Below, piece by piece: positions 41,102 through 49,629 of a DNA stretch of 64,000 nucleotides; position 1 is the first letter of the stretch; each line of letters begins with the position of its first letter. The notes under the pieces were generated by a model that worked only from the letters and a program-made list of their open reading frames with translations, was not told the DNA's origin and searched no databases. This stretch comes from Methylibium sp. NZG. Its GTDB lineage: Bacteria > Pseudomonadota > Gammaproteobacteria > Burkholderiales > Burkholderiaceae_C. The translations under genes and the position numbers were made by a program. The stretch is from positions 102,206-166,205 of the forward strand of contig LGRD01000028.1 of the NCBI GenBank assembly GCA_001263235.1, written 5' to 3'.

Positions 41102-41635
41102 ATGGCAACAGCGATCGACGAGCGGGGCGCAGCCACCGCAACGGCGCCGATGTGGGTGGTCGGCGTCGATGACGACGACGAATTCGAGTTCGTCAGCGGT
41201 GTCGACGCGGGTTTGCGGCAAGAAGTCGAGTCGCTCTTCTACTTTCATCCGCGCCAACATGCGTTGAGCGCCTCGATCCGCGAAAGCGTCGATCGGTTCG
41301 GCGCGCCCGAGATTTGCGAGCGTGGCGAGCGCATCTACATCGGCATCCCGCGGCTCGATGCGCAATGCCTGTTCGCATGCCACCGCAGCCGCCGGCCCGG
41401 CGTGCCGGTGGGCGTGGTGCTGTACCTGCGCAACCCGGCCGACGTGTTGCGCATCCTGCACGTCGTGGCCGGCCCCGGGTACGAGCACGGTGGGCGGTTC
41501 TCGCAGTGCGGCTTGGCGCCCCGGCTGGTCGACGAAGTTCGTCGCGTTGCCACCCGCATCGGCGGCGTGCGGCGGGTGGCGCTGCCGTATGCGCGCGAGC
41601 GCTACCTGACGGTGGCGGCTCACCTCGACCGCTGA
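41102..41635 (+). CDS. Hypothetical protein
   Basis: A 177-residue soluble protein not recognised. An acidic N-terminal stretch (GVDDDDEFEF) is followed by a mixed alpha/beta sequence (ALSASIRESVDRFG, CHRSRRPGVPVGVVLYL, YARERYLTVAAHLDR). No signal peptide or transmembrane helix. The ATG has a good GGGGAGG site, and coding bias matches its neighbours. It is divergent from lapG and convergent with ureC. It could be a small regulator, but nothing in it proves that. Confidence 0.65.
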   Translation: MATAIDERGAATATAPMWVVGVDDDDEFEFVSGVDAGLRQEVESLFYFHPRQHALSASIRESVDRFGAPEICERGERIYIGIPRLDAQCLFACHRSRRPGVPVGVVLYLRNPADVLRILHVVAGPGYEHGGRFSQCGLAPRLVDEVRRVATRIGGVRRVALPYARERYLTVAAHLDR

Positions 41636-41640
41636 AGCCA

Positions 41641-41666
41641 CGGCCGAAGGGTCACCCAACCGGCCG
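41641..41666. terminator. Candidate bidirectional stem-loop between convergent genes
   Basis: Outer arms CGGCCG/CGGCCG and inner GGG/CCC around GTCAC form a symmetric stem-loop in the 32-bp gap between the hypothetical gene and ureC, which converge here. There is no T-run. Confidence 0.4.
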
Positions 41667-41667
41667 C

Positions 41668-43455
41668 TCAGAACAGAAAGTACCGCTGCGCCATCGGCTG
41701 CAGCGCCACCGGCTCGCAGGTCAGCAGCACGCCGTCGGCGCGCACCTGGTAGGTCTGGGCGTCGATCTCCATCACCGGCAGCAGGCTGTTGTGCACCATG
41801 TGCTGCTTCTTCACCGTGCGGTTGCCCTTGACGGCGGAGACGCGCTTGTGCAGGCCGAGTGCGTCGTGCAGTCCGTCGGCCACCGCGGCCTGGCTCATGA
41901 AGGTCAGCGAGCCCTTGTGCAGCGCGCCGCCGAAGGCGCCGAACTGCGGGCGGTAGTGCACCGGCTGCGGGGTGGGGATCGACGCGTTCGGGTCGCCCAT
42001 CGCCGCCATCGCGATGAAGCCACCCTTGAGCACCAGCGCCGGCTTGATGCCGAAGAACGCCGGCTTCCACACCACCAGGTCGGCCCACTTGCCTTCTTCA
42101 ATGCTGCCGACTTCGTGCGAGATGCCGTGCGCCAGCGCGGGGTTGATCGTGTACTTGGCGATGTAGCGCTTGGCGCGGGCGTTGTCATTTCTAGGGTCAG
42201 CGTCGCAGACGCCGAGAAGCTCCCTTCCCCCGCTGGGGGAAGGGCTGGGGATGGGGGCGACCGGCCCCAACCAACCTCTCTGCGCCTTCATCTTGTGGGC
42301 AGTCTGCCAGGTGCGGATGATCACCTCGCCCACGCGCCCCATCGCCTGGCTGTCGCTGCTCATCATGCTGATGGCGCCCAGGTCGTGCAGGATGTCTTCG
42401 GCGGCGATGGTCTCGCGCCGGATGCGGCTTTCGGCAAACGCCAGGTCTTCGGCGATGGCCGGGTCGAGGTGGTGGCACACCATCAGCATGTCCACATGCT
42501 CGTCGAGCGTGTTGACGGTGTAGGGCATCGTCGGGTTGGTCGAGCTCGGCAAGAAGTTCGGCTCGCCGACGACCTTCAGGATGTCGGGCGCATGGCCGCC
42601 GCCCGCGCCTTCGGTGTGGAAGGCGCACAGCGTGCGGCCCTTCGTCGCGGCCACGGTGTTCTCGACGAAGCCTGACTCGTTCAACGTGTCGCTGTGGATC
42701 GCCACCTGCGTGTCGGTCTCGTCAGCCACGCCGAGGCAGCAGTCGATCGCCGCCGGAGTCGTGCCCCAGTCTTCGTGCAGCTTCAGGCCGATCGCACCGG
42801 CATGGATTTGCTGGCGCAACGCCTCGGGCTGGCTCGCATTGCCCTTGCCGAGGAAGCCCAGGTTCATCGGGAACGCATCGGCCGCCTGCAGCATGCGCGC
42901 CAGGTTGTCGGGCCCGGGCGTGCAGGTGGTCGCAAACGTGCCGGTGGCCGGGCCGGTGCCGCCGCCGAGCATCGTGGTGATGCCGCTGCTCAGGGCTTCT
43001 TCGATCTGCTGCGGGCAGATGAAGTGGATGTGGCTGTCGATGCCGCCCGCCGTGACGATCATCCCTTCGGCCGCAATGATCTCGGTGCCTGGGCCGATCA
43101 CGATGTCCACGCCCGGCTGCACGTCGGGGTTGCCGGCCTTGCCGATCTTGGCGATGCGCCCGCCGCGCAAACCGATGTCGGCCTTGACGATGCCCCAGTG
43201 GTCCAGGATCAGCGCGTTGGTGAGCACGCAATCGACCGCGTGCTGCAGGCCCGGGCCGTTGACGCGCTGGCTCTGGCCCATGCCGTCGCGGATCGTCTTG
43301 CCGCCGCCGAACTTGACTTCTTCACCGTAGCCACCGGCGCGCAGCGTGTGGTCGGCTTCGACTTCGATGATCAGGTCGGTGTCGGCCAGGCGCACCCGGT
43401 CGCCGACGGTGGGGCCGAACATTTCGGCATAGGCGCGGCGTTGGATCGTCGCCAT
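41668..43455 (-). CDS. ureC: Urease subunit alpha with an in-frame repeat insertion
   Basis: A 595-residue catalytic urease subunit hydrolysing urea to ammonia and carbamate. Active-site residues are present: nickel ligands His142/His144, carbamylated Lys225 (GLKLHEDWG), His254, His280, flap Cys327-His328 (MVCHHLDP) and Asp368. The family is usually about 567-573 residues. The excess lies between KMKAQRG and [15 protein letters not shown], where residues about 395-421 are encoded by a palindromic repeat (42193-42273) read without stop. The rest is highly conserved, so the enzyme is probably functional if that loop tolerates it. Start chosen at [16 protein letters not shown]. Confidence 0.95.
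   Translation of the reverse strand: MATIQRRAYAEMFGPTVGDRVRLADTDLIIEVEADHTLRAGGYGEEVKFGGGKTIRDGMGQSQRVNGPGLQHAVDCVLTNALILDHWGIVKADIGLRGGRIAKIGKAGNPDVQPGVDIVIGPGTEIIAAEGMIVTAGGIDSHIHFICPQQIEEALSSGITTMLGGGTGPATGTFATTCTPGPDNLARMLQAADAFPMNLGFLGKGNASQPEALRQQIHAGAIGLKLHEDWGTTPAAIDCCLGVADETDTQVAIHSDTLNESGFVENTVAATKGRTLCAFHTEGAGGGHAPDILKVVGEPNFLPSSTNPTMPYTVNTLDEHVDMLMVCHHLDPAIAEDLAFAESRIRRETIAAEDILHDLGAISMMSSDSQAMGRVGEVIIRTWQTAHKMKAQRGWLGPVAPIPSPSPSGGRELLGVCDADPRNDNARAKRYIAKYTINPALAHGISHEVGSIEEGKWADLVVWKPAFFGIKPALVLKGGFIAMAAMGDPNASIPTPQPVHYRPQFGAFGGALHKGSLTFMSQAAVADGLHDALGLHKRVSAVKGNRTVKKQHMVHNSLLPVMEIDAQTYQVRADGVLLTCEPVALQPMAQRYFLF
42193..42273 (-). repeat. Palindromic repeat inserted in frame in ureC
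   Basis: Its core is a perfect 10-bp stem at 42222-42231/42235-42244 (CCCTTCCCCC/GGGGGAAGGG, loop GCT), followed by CTGGGGATGGGGGC and CCCCAACCAACC. The same arrangement recurs at 50252 and, in related form, at 45748. It replaces a loop of about eight residues in typical UreC with about 28 residues. Confidence 0.88.
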
Positions 43456-43456
43456 G

Positions 43457-43762
43457 TCAGAGGGCTCCTTGAACCAGGCCGCGGAAGCCGTAGACCTTGC
43501 GGTCGCCGGCGTAGTCCACCAATTCGACGGTGCGTTGCTGGCCCGGCTCGAAGCGCACGGCCGTGCCCGATGCGATGTTGAGCCGCATGCCGCGTGCGGC
43601 AGCACGGTCGAACGCGAGCGCGCCGTTCGTCTCGGCAAAGTGGTAATGCGAGCCGACCTGGATCGGCCGGTCGCCCGCGTTCTCGACCACCATGGTCAGC
43701 GTGCGCCGGCCGGGGTTGAGGTCCAGGTCGGGGCCGTCGGTGAGCAGTTCTCCGGGGGTCAT
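43457..43762 (-). CDS. ureB: Urease subunit beta
   Basis: A 101-residue urease beta subunit, full length: [10 protein letters not shown] at the start, [29 protein letters not shown], and [32 protein letters not shown]. Its stop is one base from the ureC start, so the two are translated together. It assembles with UreA and UreC into the urease trimer-of-trimers. Confidence 0.95.
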   Translation of the reverse strand: MTPGELLTDGPDLDLNPGRRTLTMVVENAGDRPIQVGSHYHFAETNGALAFDRAAARGMRLNIASGTAVRFEPGQQRTVELVDYAGDRKVYGFRGLVQGAL

Positions 43763-43809
43763 GACAACCCCTCGGCGGCGGCGGCCCGTGTCCCATCCCC
43801 CGAGGGAAT

Positions 43810-43844
43810 CGAGCCCGACTTGAGGCGGCCCTGCGCCGGGCTCG
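43810..43844. repeat. Hairpin in the ureA-ureB gap
   Basis: Perfect 8-bp arms CGAGCCCG/CGGGCTCG enclose 19 bases in the 106-bp space between ureA and ureB. It could tune the relative expression of the two subunits or be another small palindromic repeat. Confidence 0.55.
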
Positions 43845-43868
43845 TGCCTTGTTGATGCATGGTGTGGC

Positions 43869-44171
43869 CTATTGAATGGGTTGGTGCACGGTCACCAGCT
43901 TGGTGCCGTCCGGAAACGTTGCTTCGACCTGGATGTCCGGGATCATCTCGGCGATGCCGTCCATCACGTCGGCGCGTGTGAGCACTGTCTTGCCGTCGCT
44001 CATCAGCGCGGCCACGCTCTTGCCATCCCGCGCGCCTTCCATGATTGCAGCGCTGATGAGCGCCACCGCCTCCGGGTAGTTCAGCTTCAGCCCGCGCGCT
44101 TTGCGCCGCTCGGCGAGAAGCGCGGCGGTGAAGATCAGCAGCTTGTCCTTCTCGCGCGGGGTCAGTTCCAT
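43869..44171 (-). CDS. ureA: Urease subunit gamma
   Basis: A 100-residue urease gamma subunit: [35 protein letters not shown], and the C-terminal [24 protein letters not shown] ending. It is full length and first of ureABC on the minus strand; the open frame continues upstream without homology. It faces the divergent urt operon over about 300 bp. ureD is 11 kb away, and ureE, ureF and ureG are not in the window. Confidence 0.95.
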   Translation of the reverse strand: MELTPREKDKLLIFTAALLAERRKARGLKLNYPEAVALISAAIMEGARDGKSVAALMSDGKTVLTRADVMDGIAEMIPDIQVEATFPDGTKLVTVHQPIQ

Positions 44172-44470
44172 GGGCTCTCGGTTCGCCGTTTTGCAAGCGG
44201 CGCATCTTAAATCGCACAGGCCGCGCGGGGTGAGGACGTAAGCAAGACGGCCGCCAGCGTCGTGCGGCGAAACGGTGCGTGGCGCGGCCAACTTGGTGCA
44301 TGCCTCGCGGCAATCGGCGACGAACCCGGCCAGGCGTGCACCCGCAAGGGCGCCCTTGACGTGAGCGCTGCGCACCCAGCGGGACGACTGGCACAGCCCT
44401 TGCTGACAGTGTGGGCAGACGAGAAGCCATCTCGCCTTCGATCAACCTCATTCATCTGGAGAGACCCCCC
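44172..44470. other. Divergent regulatory region between ureA and urtA
   Basis: This 299-bp stretch contains no credible gene. It holds a sigma-54 promoter for urtA (separate entry) and two possible NtrC half-palindromes, TGGTGCA at 44294-44300 and TGCACCCGCAAGGGCGC at 44337-44353. No clear promoter for ureA was found by eye. Confidence 0.55.
44389..44404 (+). promoter_or_regulatory. Sigma-54 promoter of the urtABCDE operon
   Basis: TGGCACAGCCCTTGCT matches the -24/-12 consensus (TGGCAC-N5-TTGCW) with the required ten bases between GG and GC. A transcript would start around 44415, about 55 bases before the urtA ATG. Urea transporters are commonly under NtrC, which needs sigma-54; possible NtrC sites lie 40-100 bases upstream. 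Confidence 0.7.
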
Positions 44471-45733
44471 ATGATCCGTCGTCACGCGCTTTGCGCCGTG
44501 AGTGCAGCCCTGGCTGCATCCGGCCTGTTCTCGGCGCCCGCATTCGCGCAGGCCACCATCAAGGTCGGCGTGCTGCACTCGCTCTCCGGCACCATGGCCA
44601 TCTCGGAGACGGTGCTCAAGGACACCGTGCTGATGGCCATCGACGAGCTCAACGCCAAGGGCGGCTTGCTCGGCAAGAAGATCGAGCCGGTGGTGGTGGA
44701 CCCGGCCTCCAATTGGCCGCTGTTCGCCGAGAAGGCGCGCCAGCTGATCGCACAGGACAAGGTCGTCGCCACCTTCGGCTGCTGGACCAGCGTGAGCCGC
44801 AAGTCGGTGCTGCCGGTGTTCGAGGAACTGAACAGCCTGCTGTTCTACCCGGTGCAGTACGAAGGCGAAGAACTGTCGAAGAACGTGTTCTACACCGGCG
44901 CGGCGCCGAACCAGCAAGCCATCCCCGCCGTCGAGTACCTGATGAGCAAGGCCGGTGGCGGCGCCAAGCGCTGGGTGCTGCTGGGCACCGACTACGTGTA
45001 CCCGCGCACCACCAACAAGATCCTGCGCGCCTTCCTCAAGAGCAAGGGCGTCGAAGACAAGGACATCGACGAGAAGTACACCCCGTTCGGCCACAGCGAC
45101 TACCAGACCATCGTTGCCGACATCAAGAAGTTCTCGGCCGGCGGCAAGACGGCGGTGGTGTCCACCATCAACGGCGACTCCAACGTGCCGTTCTACAAAG
45201 AGCTGGGCAACGCGGGGTTGAAGGCGAAAGACGTTCCGGTGGTCGCCTTCTCGGTCGGTGAAGAAGAACTGCGCGGCGTGGACACCAAGCCGCTCGTGGG
45301 CCACCTGGCCGCCTGGAACTACTTCCAGTCGATCAAGTCGCCGGCCAACACCGAGTTCATCAAGAAGTGGAGCGCTTACGCCAAGGCCAAGAACATCGCC
45401 GGTCACAAGGACAAGCCGCTGACCAACGACCCGATGGAGGCCACCTACATCGGCATCAACATGTGGGCGCAGGCGGTCAAGAAGGCCGGCACTACCGACA
45501 CCGACAAGGTGATCGCGGCGATGGCCGGCCAGACCTTCCCTGCGCCGAGCGGCATCACCTCGAAGATGGACGAGAAGAATCACCACTTGCACAAGTCGGT
45601 GTTCATCGGCGAAATCAAGGCCGACGGCCAGTTCAACGTGGTCTGGAAGACCCCTGGCCCGGTGAAGGCCCAACCGTGGAGCCCGTTCATCCCCGAGAAC
45701 AAGGGCAAGAAGGACGAGCCGGAGAAGAAGTGA
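44471..45733 (+). CDS. urtA: Urea ABC transporter substrate-binding protein
   Basis: A 420-residue periplasmic receptor of the UrtA family. A signal peptide ends at PAFAQA, then TIKVGVLHSLSGTMAISE, GCWTSVSRKSVLPVFEE, LLFYPVQYEGEE and DKPLTNDPMEATYIGINMW, which are characteristic of urea binding proteins. A GGAGAG ribosome site precedes the ATG. First gene of the urtABCDE operon, divergent from ureABC, so urea uptake and hydrolysis lie side by side. Confidence 0.95.
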   Translation: MIRRHALCAVSAALAASGLFSAPAFAQATIKVGVLHSLSGTMAISETVLKDTVLMAIDELNAKGGLLGKKIEPVVVDPASNWPLFAEKARQLIAQDKVVATFGCWTSVSRKSVLPVFEELNSLLFYPVQYEGEELSKNVFYTGAAPNQQAIPAVEYLMSKAGGGAKRWVLLGTDYVYPRTTNKILRAFLKSKGVEDKDIDEKYTPFGHSDYQTIVADIKKFSAGGKTAVVSTINGDSNVPFYKELGNAGLKAKDVPVVAFSVGEEELRGVDTKPLVGHLAAWNYFQSIKSPANTEFIKKWSAYAKAKNIAGHKDKPLTNDPMEATYIGINMWAQAVKKAGTTDTDKVIAAMAGQTFPAPSGITSKMDEKNHHLHKSVFIGEIKADGQFNVVWKTPGPVKAQPWSPFIPENKGKKDEPEKK

Positions 45734-45745
45734 TCTCTTGAGTTG

Positions 45746-45890
45746 CTCCCTCCCCCGCTGGGGGAGGGTGGGGTGGGGGCCGACGGTGGCAGTGGCCACC
45801 GCTGGTGAGTTCTGCTCCGCCGCCGGCCCTCACCCTAACCCTCTCCATGGGTTTCGAAGGGACCCCTTCGTGGCCCACGGAGAGGGAACC
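45746..45890 (+). repeat. Two palindromic repeats in the urtA-urtB gap
   Basis: A perfect hairpin at 45748-45768 (CCCTCCCCC, loop GCT, GGGGGAGGG) is followed by a nested structure at 45839-45886: outer arms CCCTCTCC/GGAGAGGG and inner CGAAGGG/CCCTTCG. The second ends 15 bases before the urtB ATG, so its folding could expose or hide the ribosome site. Confidence 0.82.
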
Positions 45891-45900
45891 TGACCCCCGC

Positions 45901-47484
45901 ATGACTTTTCTCTTCCACCGCTTTCTGACATTGCTGGCCACCGCGCTGCTCGCCGGGCCGGCCTTGGCGTTGACACCGCAACAAGCGCGCGATCTGGTGG
46001 CCGGCGAGGCTGAGACGCGCATCGCCACGCTGAACCAGGTGATCGCCAGCGCCGACGACAAGACCGTCGCACTGATCCAGGCGATCGCCGACGACGCGGT
46101 GAAGTTCACCGACAACGCCGTCTTCGTGATGAAGGACGGCAAAGGCTTCGACCCCGTCACCGGCGCCGAAGTGGCCGTGCCCGACACCGCCGAGGACGTG
46201 ATCAACAACAACCAGATGCGCAGCGAACTCGACGCGGCGCTGGCGACGATCAAGCTGTTCTCGGCCGACACCTCGGTTCGCGCCGAGGCTGTGAAGACGC
46301 TGCGGGACGAGCCTGACGAGGCCAAACTGCCGCTCATCGAAAAGGCCCTGGCGACCGAGACGGTGCCGGCCATCAAGCAATCGCTAGAGCAGATTCGCTC
46401 GGCCATGTTGCTGGGCAGTGCCGACAAGACCAAGCGTCTGCAAGCCGCCACCGCGCTGGGCGCCAGCGGCACGCCCGCCACCAAGACGCTGCTGATCGAA
46501 CGCCAGAAGATCGAGACCGAGCCCGACGTGCAGGCAGCCATCGGCGCCGCGCTGAAGACCATCGAGGGGCGCCTGGCATGGGGCGAGCGGTTGGGCGTCG
46601 TCTTCACCGGCGTCAGCCTCGGCTCGATCCTGCTGCTCGTCGCGCTCGGCCTGGCCATCACCTATGGGTTGATGGGCGTCATCAACATGGCGCACGGCGA
46701 GCTGATGATGATCGGCGCGTATGCGACCTACTTGGTGCAGAACCTGTTCAAAGCGTGGTTCCCGGAGGCGTTCGACTACTACGTGCTGCTCGCCATTCCA
46801 GCCTCGTTCATCGCGGCCGCGTTGGTCGGTGCGGTGATGGAGCGCAGCGTCATCCGCTTCCTCTACGGCCGGCCGCTGGAGACGCTGCTGGCCACCTGGG
46901 GCATCAGCCTCGTGCTGCAGCAGGCGGCACGGTCCATTTTCGGCGCGCAGAACGTGCCGGTCGAGAACCCGGCTTGGCTGTCGGGCGGCGTCGAGGCGAT
47001 GAGCAACCTGACCTTGCCGTTCAACCGCATCGCCATCATCGTCTTCGCTGCGCTGGTGCTGGGCGGCGTGGCGCTGTTGATCGCGCGCACGCGGCTCGGG
47101 CTGTTCGTTCGCGGCGTCACGCAAAACCGCAAGATGGCTGCCTGCATGGGCGTCAACACCGCGCGCATCGACACCTACGCCTTCGCGCTCGGCTCGGGCA
47201 TCGCCGGGCTGGCGGGTTGCGCGCTGTCGCAGGTGGGCAACGTGGGGCCCGACCTGGGGCAGGGCTACATCGTCGACTCGTTCATGGTCGTCGTGCTGGG
47301 CGGCGTGGGGCAACTCGCCGGCACCGTCTACGCCGCGCTCGGCTTGGGTGTGCTGAACAAGCTGCTCGAGAATTGGCAGGGCGCGGTGCTGGCCAAGATC
47401 ATGGTGCTGGTGTTCATCGTCATCTTCATCCAGAAGCGGCCGCAGGGCATCTTCGCGATGAAGGGAAGGAGTGCGGAAGCATGA
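45901..47484 (+). CDS. urtB: Urea ABC transporter permease UrtB
   Basis: A 527-residue permease of the long UrtB type. A signal peptide (LLATALLAGPALAL) and a periplasmic helical domain of about 215 residues precede the LivH-like membrane part (ALGLAITYGLMGVINMAHGELMMIGAY, ATWGISLVLQQAARSIFG, VVVLGGVGQLAGTVYAALGLG). The ATG starts the signal peptide; an upstream in-frame GTG at 45805 would add residues from the repeat and is less likely. Confidence 0.93.
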   Translation: MTFLFHRFLTLLATALLAGPALALTPQQARDLVAGEAETRIATLNQVIASADDKTVALIQAIADDAVKFTDNAVFVMKDGKGFDPVTGAEVAVPDTAEDVINNNQMRSELDAALATIKLFSADTSVRAEAVKTLRDEPDEAKLPLIEKALATETVPAIKQSLEQIRSAMLLGSADKTKRLQAATALGASGTPATKTLLIERQKIETEPDVQAAIGAALKTIEGRLAWGERLGVVFTGVSLGSILLLVALGLAITYGLMGVINMAHGELMMIGAYATYLVQNLFKAWFPEAFDYYVLLAIPASFIAAALVGAVMERSVIRFLYGRPLETLLATWGISLVLQQAARSIFGAQNVPVENPAWLSGGVEAMSNLTLPFNRIAIIVFAALVLGGVALLIARTRLGLFVRGVTQNRKMAACMGVNTARIDTYAFALGSGIAGLAGCALSQVGNVGPDLGQGYIVDSFMVVVLGGVGQLAGTVYAALGLGVLNKLLENWQGAVLAKIMVLVFIVIFIQKRPQGIFAMKGRSAEA

Positions 47485-47603
47485 GCGCGAAAGAGGGGCC
47501 CCACGCAGTGGGGATCGCAGCGCGGTTGCTTCCGGGCTGGCGACGCCCAGGCGGCACGATCATCGCCGGCTGTTCGGAGCCAGTGGCCTGATGACATGAG
47601 CGC
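47480..47603 (+). repeat. Hairpin-bearing insertion flanked by a 9-bp direct repeat between urtB and urtC
   Basis: CATGAGCGC occurs at 47480-47488 and again at 47595-47603. The first copy contains an ATG overlapping the urtB stop, the second the urtC start. Between them lies a perfect hairpin (47499-47504/47508-47513, CCCCAC/GTGGGG). The ATG at 47481 opens a 36-codon leader frame ending at 47591. The pattern looks like an insertion that duplicated the original urtC start. Confidence 0.6.
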
Positions 47604-48723
47604 TGTGCTTCCCAACCCCTCCGCAATGACACCGGCTCCGGTGCGTGGGCTGCTCACCGGCAAGGCCTGGGGCGGCGTCCTCGCGGCCATCGTCATCATC
47701 TCGGTGCTGGTGCCCATCCTCAACCTGATGGTTCCCGAAGGCAGCGCGCTGCACCTGTCCGACTACGCGGTGCAGCTCGTCGCGAAGATCATGTGCTACG
47801 CCATCTGCGCGCTGGCGATGGACCTGATCTGGGGCTACACCGGCATCCTGTCGCTCGGCCACGGCGTGTTCTTCGCGCTCGGTGGCTACGCGATGGGCAT
47901 GTACTTGATGCGCCAGATCGGCACCGATGGGCAGTACAAGTCGGAGATGCCCGACTTCATGGTGTTCCTGAACTGGAAGGAGTACCCGTGGCACTGGGCA
48001 CTCAGCGACTCGTTCGTCGCGCAGATGCTGTTCGTGGTGCTCGTGCCCGGCCTGCTCGCCTTCGTGTTCGGCTACTTCGCATTCCGCTCGCGCATCAAGG
48101 GCGTGTACTTCTCCATCATCACGCAGGCGCTGACGTATGCGGCGATGCTGCTGTTCTTCCGCAACGAAACCGGCTTCGGCGGCAACAACGGCTTCACCGA
48201 TTTCAAGCGCATCCTGGACATTCCGCTCCAGACGCCGTCGATGCGCATGGTGCTGTTCGTCATCACCGGCCTCACGCTGATCGGCTTCTTCGTGTTTGCG
48301 CGCTGGCTGGTGATGAGCAAGTTCGGCCGTGTGCTGCAGGCGATTCGAGACGCTGAATCGCGCGTGATGTTCACCGGCTACGACCCGATCCGCTACAAGC
48401 TCACCATCTGGGTCATCTCGGCCATGATGTGCGGCATTGCCGGTGCGCTGTACGTGCCGCAGGTCGGCATCATCAACCCCGGCGAGATGAGCCCGGCGGC
48501 GAGCATCGAGATCGCGATCTGGGCCGCCGTTGGCGGGCGCGGCACGCTGATCGGGCCGATCGTCGGTGCGTTCTTCGTGAACGGAGCGAAGAGCTGGTTC
48601 ACGCAGGCGTTCCCGGAGTTCTGGCTGTACTTCCTTGGTGCGCTGTTCATTGCGGTCACCCTCTTCTTGCCGCAGGGAATCATCGGCCTGTTCAAACGCA
48701 GCAAGCCGGAGGCCAAGTCGTGA
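47596..48723 (+). CDS. urtC: Urea ABC transporter permease UrtC
   Basis: A 375-residue LivM-like inner-membrane permease with UrtC marks: YAICALAMDLIWGYTGILSLGHGVFFALGGYAMGMYLMR, RIKGVYFSIITQALTYA, NETGFGGNNGFTDFK and AVGGRGTLIGPIVGAFFVNG. About ten helices. The ATG used is the second of two identical nine-base contexts; an internal ATG ten codons later is also possible. The stop overlaps the urtD GTG start (GTGA). Confidence 0.94.
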   Translation: MSAVLPNPSAMTPAPVRGLLTGKAWGGVLAAIVIISVLVPILNLMVPEGSALHLSDYAVQLVAKIMCYAICALAMDLIWGYTGILSLGHGVFFALGGYAMGMYLMRQIGTDGQYKSEMPDFMVFLNWKEYPWHWALSDSFVAQMLFVVLVPGLLAFVFGYFAFRSRIKGVYFSIITQALTYAAMLLFFRNETGFGGNNGFTDFKRILDIPLQTPSMRMVLFVITGLTLIGFFVFARWLVMSKFGRVLQAIRDAESRVMFTGYDPIRYKLTIWVISAMMCGIAGALYVPQVGIINPGEMSPAASIEIAIWAAVGGRGTLIGPIVGAFFVNGAKSWFTQAFPEFWLYFLGALFIAVTLFLPQGIIGLFKRSKPEAKS

Positions 48724-49607
48724 CGCCCGAATTGATGGAGGCCGGCGCGCGCATCCGCGAAGAAGCTGCCAAGCGCCAGACGACAACAGGGCTGTCCGGC
48801 GGCCGCGCTGCCAGCTACTCGCGCGTCGTCGTGCCGGGCGAGCTCGACGTGGCCCACGGTGCAATCCTGTACCTCGACGACATCACCGTCAGCTTCGACG
48901 GCTTCAAGGCGCTGAACGCGTTGAGCCTGAACATCAGCGCCGGCGAGTTGCGCTGCATCATCGGGCCCAACGGCGCCGGCAAGACGACGATGATGGATGT
49001 GATCACCGGCAAGACACGGCCCGACGCCGGCAAGGCCTTCTTCGGCTCGACGATCGACCTGTTGCGCCTGCGTGAGAACCAGATCGCCTCGATCGGCATC
49101 GGCCGCAAGTTCCAGAAACCCACGGTGTTCGAACAGTTGAGCGTGTTCGAGAACCTGGAGCTGGCGCTCAAGGCCGACCGCGGCGTGAAGGCGTCGATGC
49201 TGTTCCGCCTGGACAGCGAGCAACTCGACCGCATCGGCGCGATGCTGAACCTGATCCACCTGAAGGCCGATGCGCAACGAACCGCCGGCCTGTTGAGCCA
49301 CGGCCAGAAGCAGTGGCTGGAGATCGGCATGTTGTTGATGCAGGACCCAAAGCTCTTGCTGCTCGACGAGCCGGTGGCCGGCATGACGGACGAGGAGACC
49401 GAACGAACCGCCGAGCTGTTCCTGTCGCTCGAAGGCAGCCACTCGCTCGTCGTCGTTGAACACGACATGAAGTTCATCGGTGAGCTGACGCAGGGCAAGG
49501 CGACGAAGAAGGTGACCGTGCTGCACGAAGGCAGCGTGCTGGCCGAAGGCACGCTGGCGGAATGCCAGGCGAACGAGAAGGTGGTCGAGGTTTACCTCGG
49601 CCGCTAA
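48720..49607 (+). CDS. urtD: Urea ABC transporter ATP-binding protein UrtD
   Basis: A 295-residue ATPase: VSFDGFKALNALSLNI, Walker A GPNGAGKTT, GIGRKFQKPTVFEQLSVFENLELA typical of UrtD, a signature-like LSHGQKQWLE, Walker B LLLLDEPVAGMTDEE, and VVVEHDMKFI. The GTG overlapping the urtC stop was chosen; an ATG five codons later would only shorten the unconserved N-terminus. Confidence 0.93.
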   Translation: MTPELMEAGARIREEAAKRQTTTGLSGGRAASYSRVVVPGELDVAHGAILYLDDITVSFDGFKALNALSLNISAGELRCIIGPNGAGKTTMMDVITGKTRPDAGKAFFGSTIDLLRLRENQIASIGIGRKFQKPTVFEQLSVFENLELALKADRGVKASMLFRLDSEQLDRIGAMLNLIHLKADAQRTAGLLSHGQKQWLEIGMLLMQDPKLLLLDEPVAGMTDEETERTAELFLSLEGSHSLVVVEHDMKFIGELTQGKATKKVTVLHEGSVLAEGTLAECQANEKVVEVYLGR

Positions 49608-49629
49608 AGGTGGATCGGCGCGCATCCCC

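Noticed and set aside
45805..45900. GTG start at 45805 for urtB
   Set aside because: It would place repeat-encoded residues before a clear signal peptide that begins at the ATG 45901.
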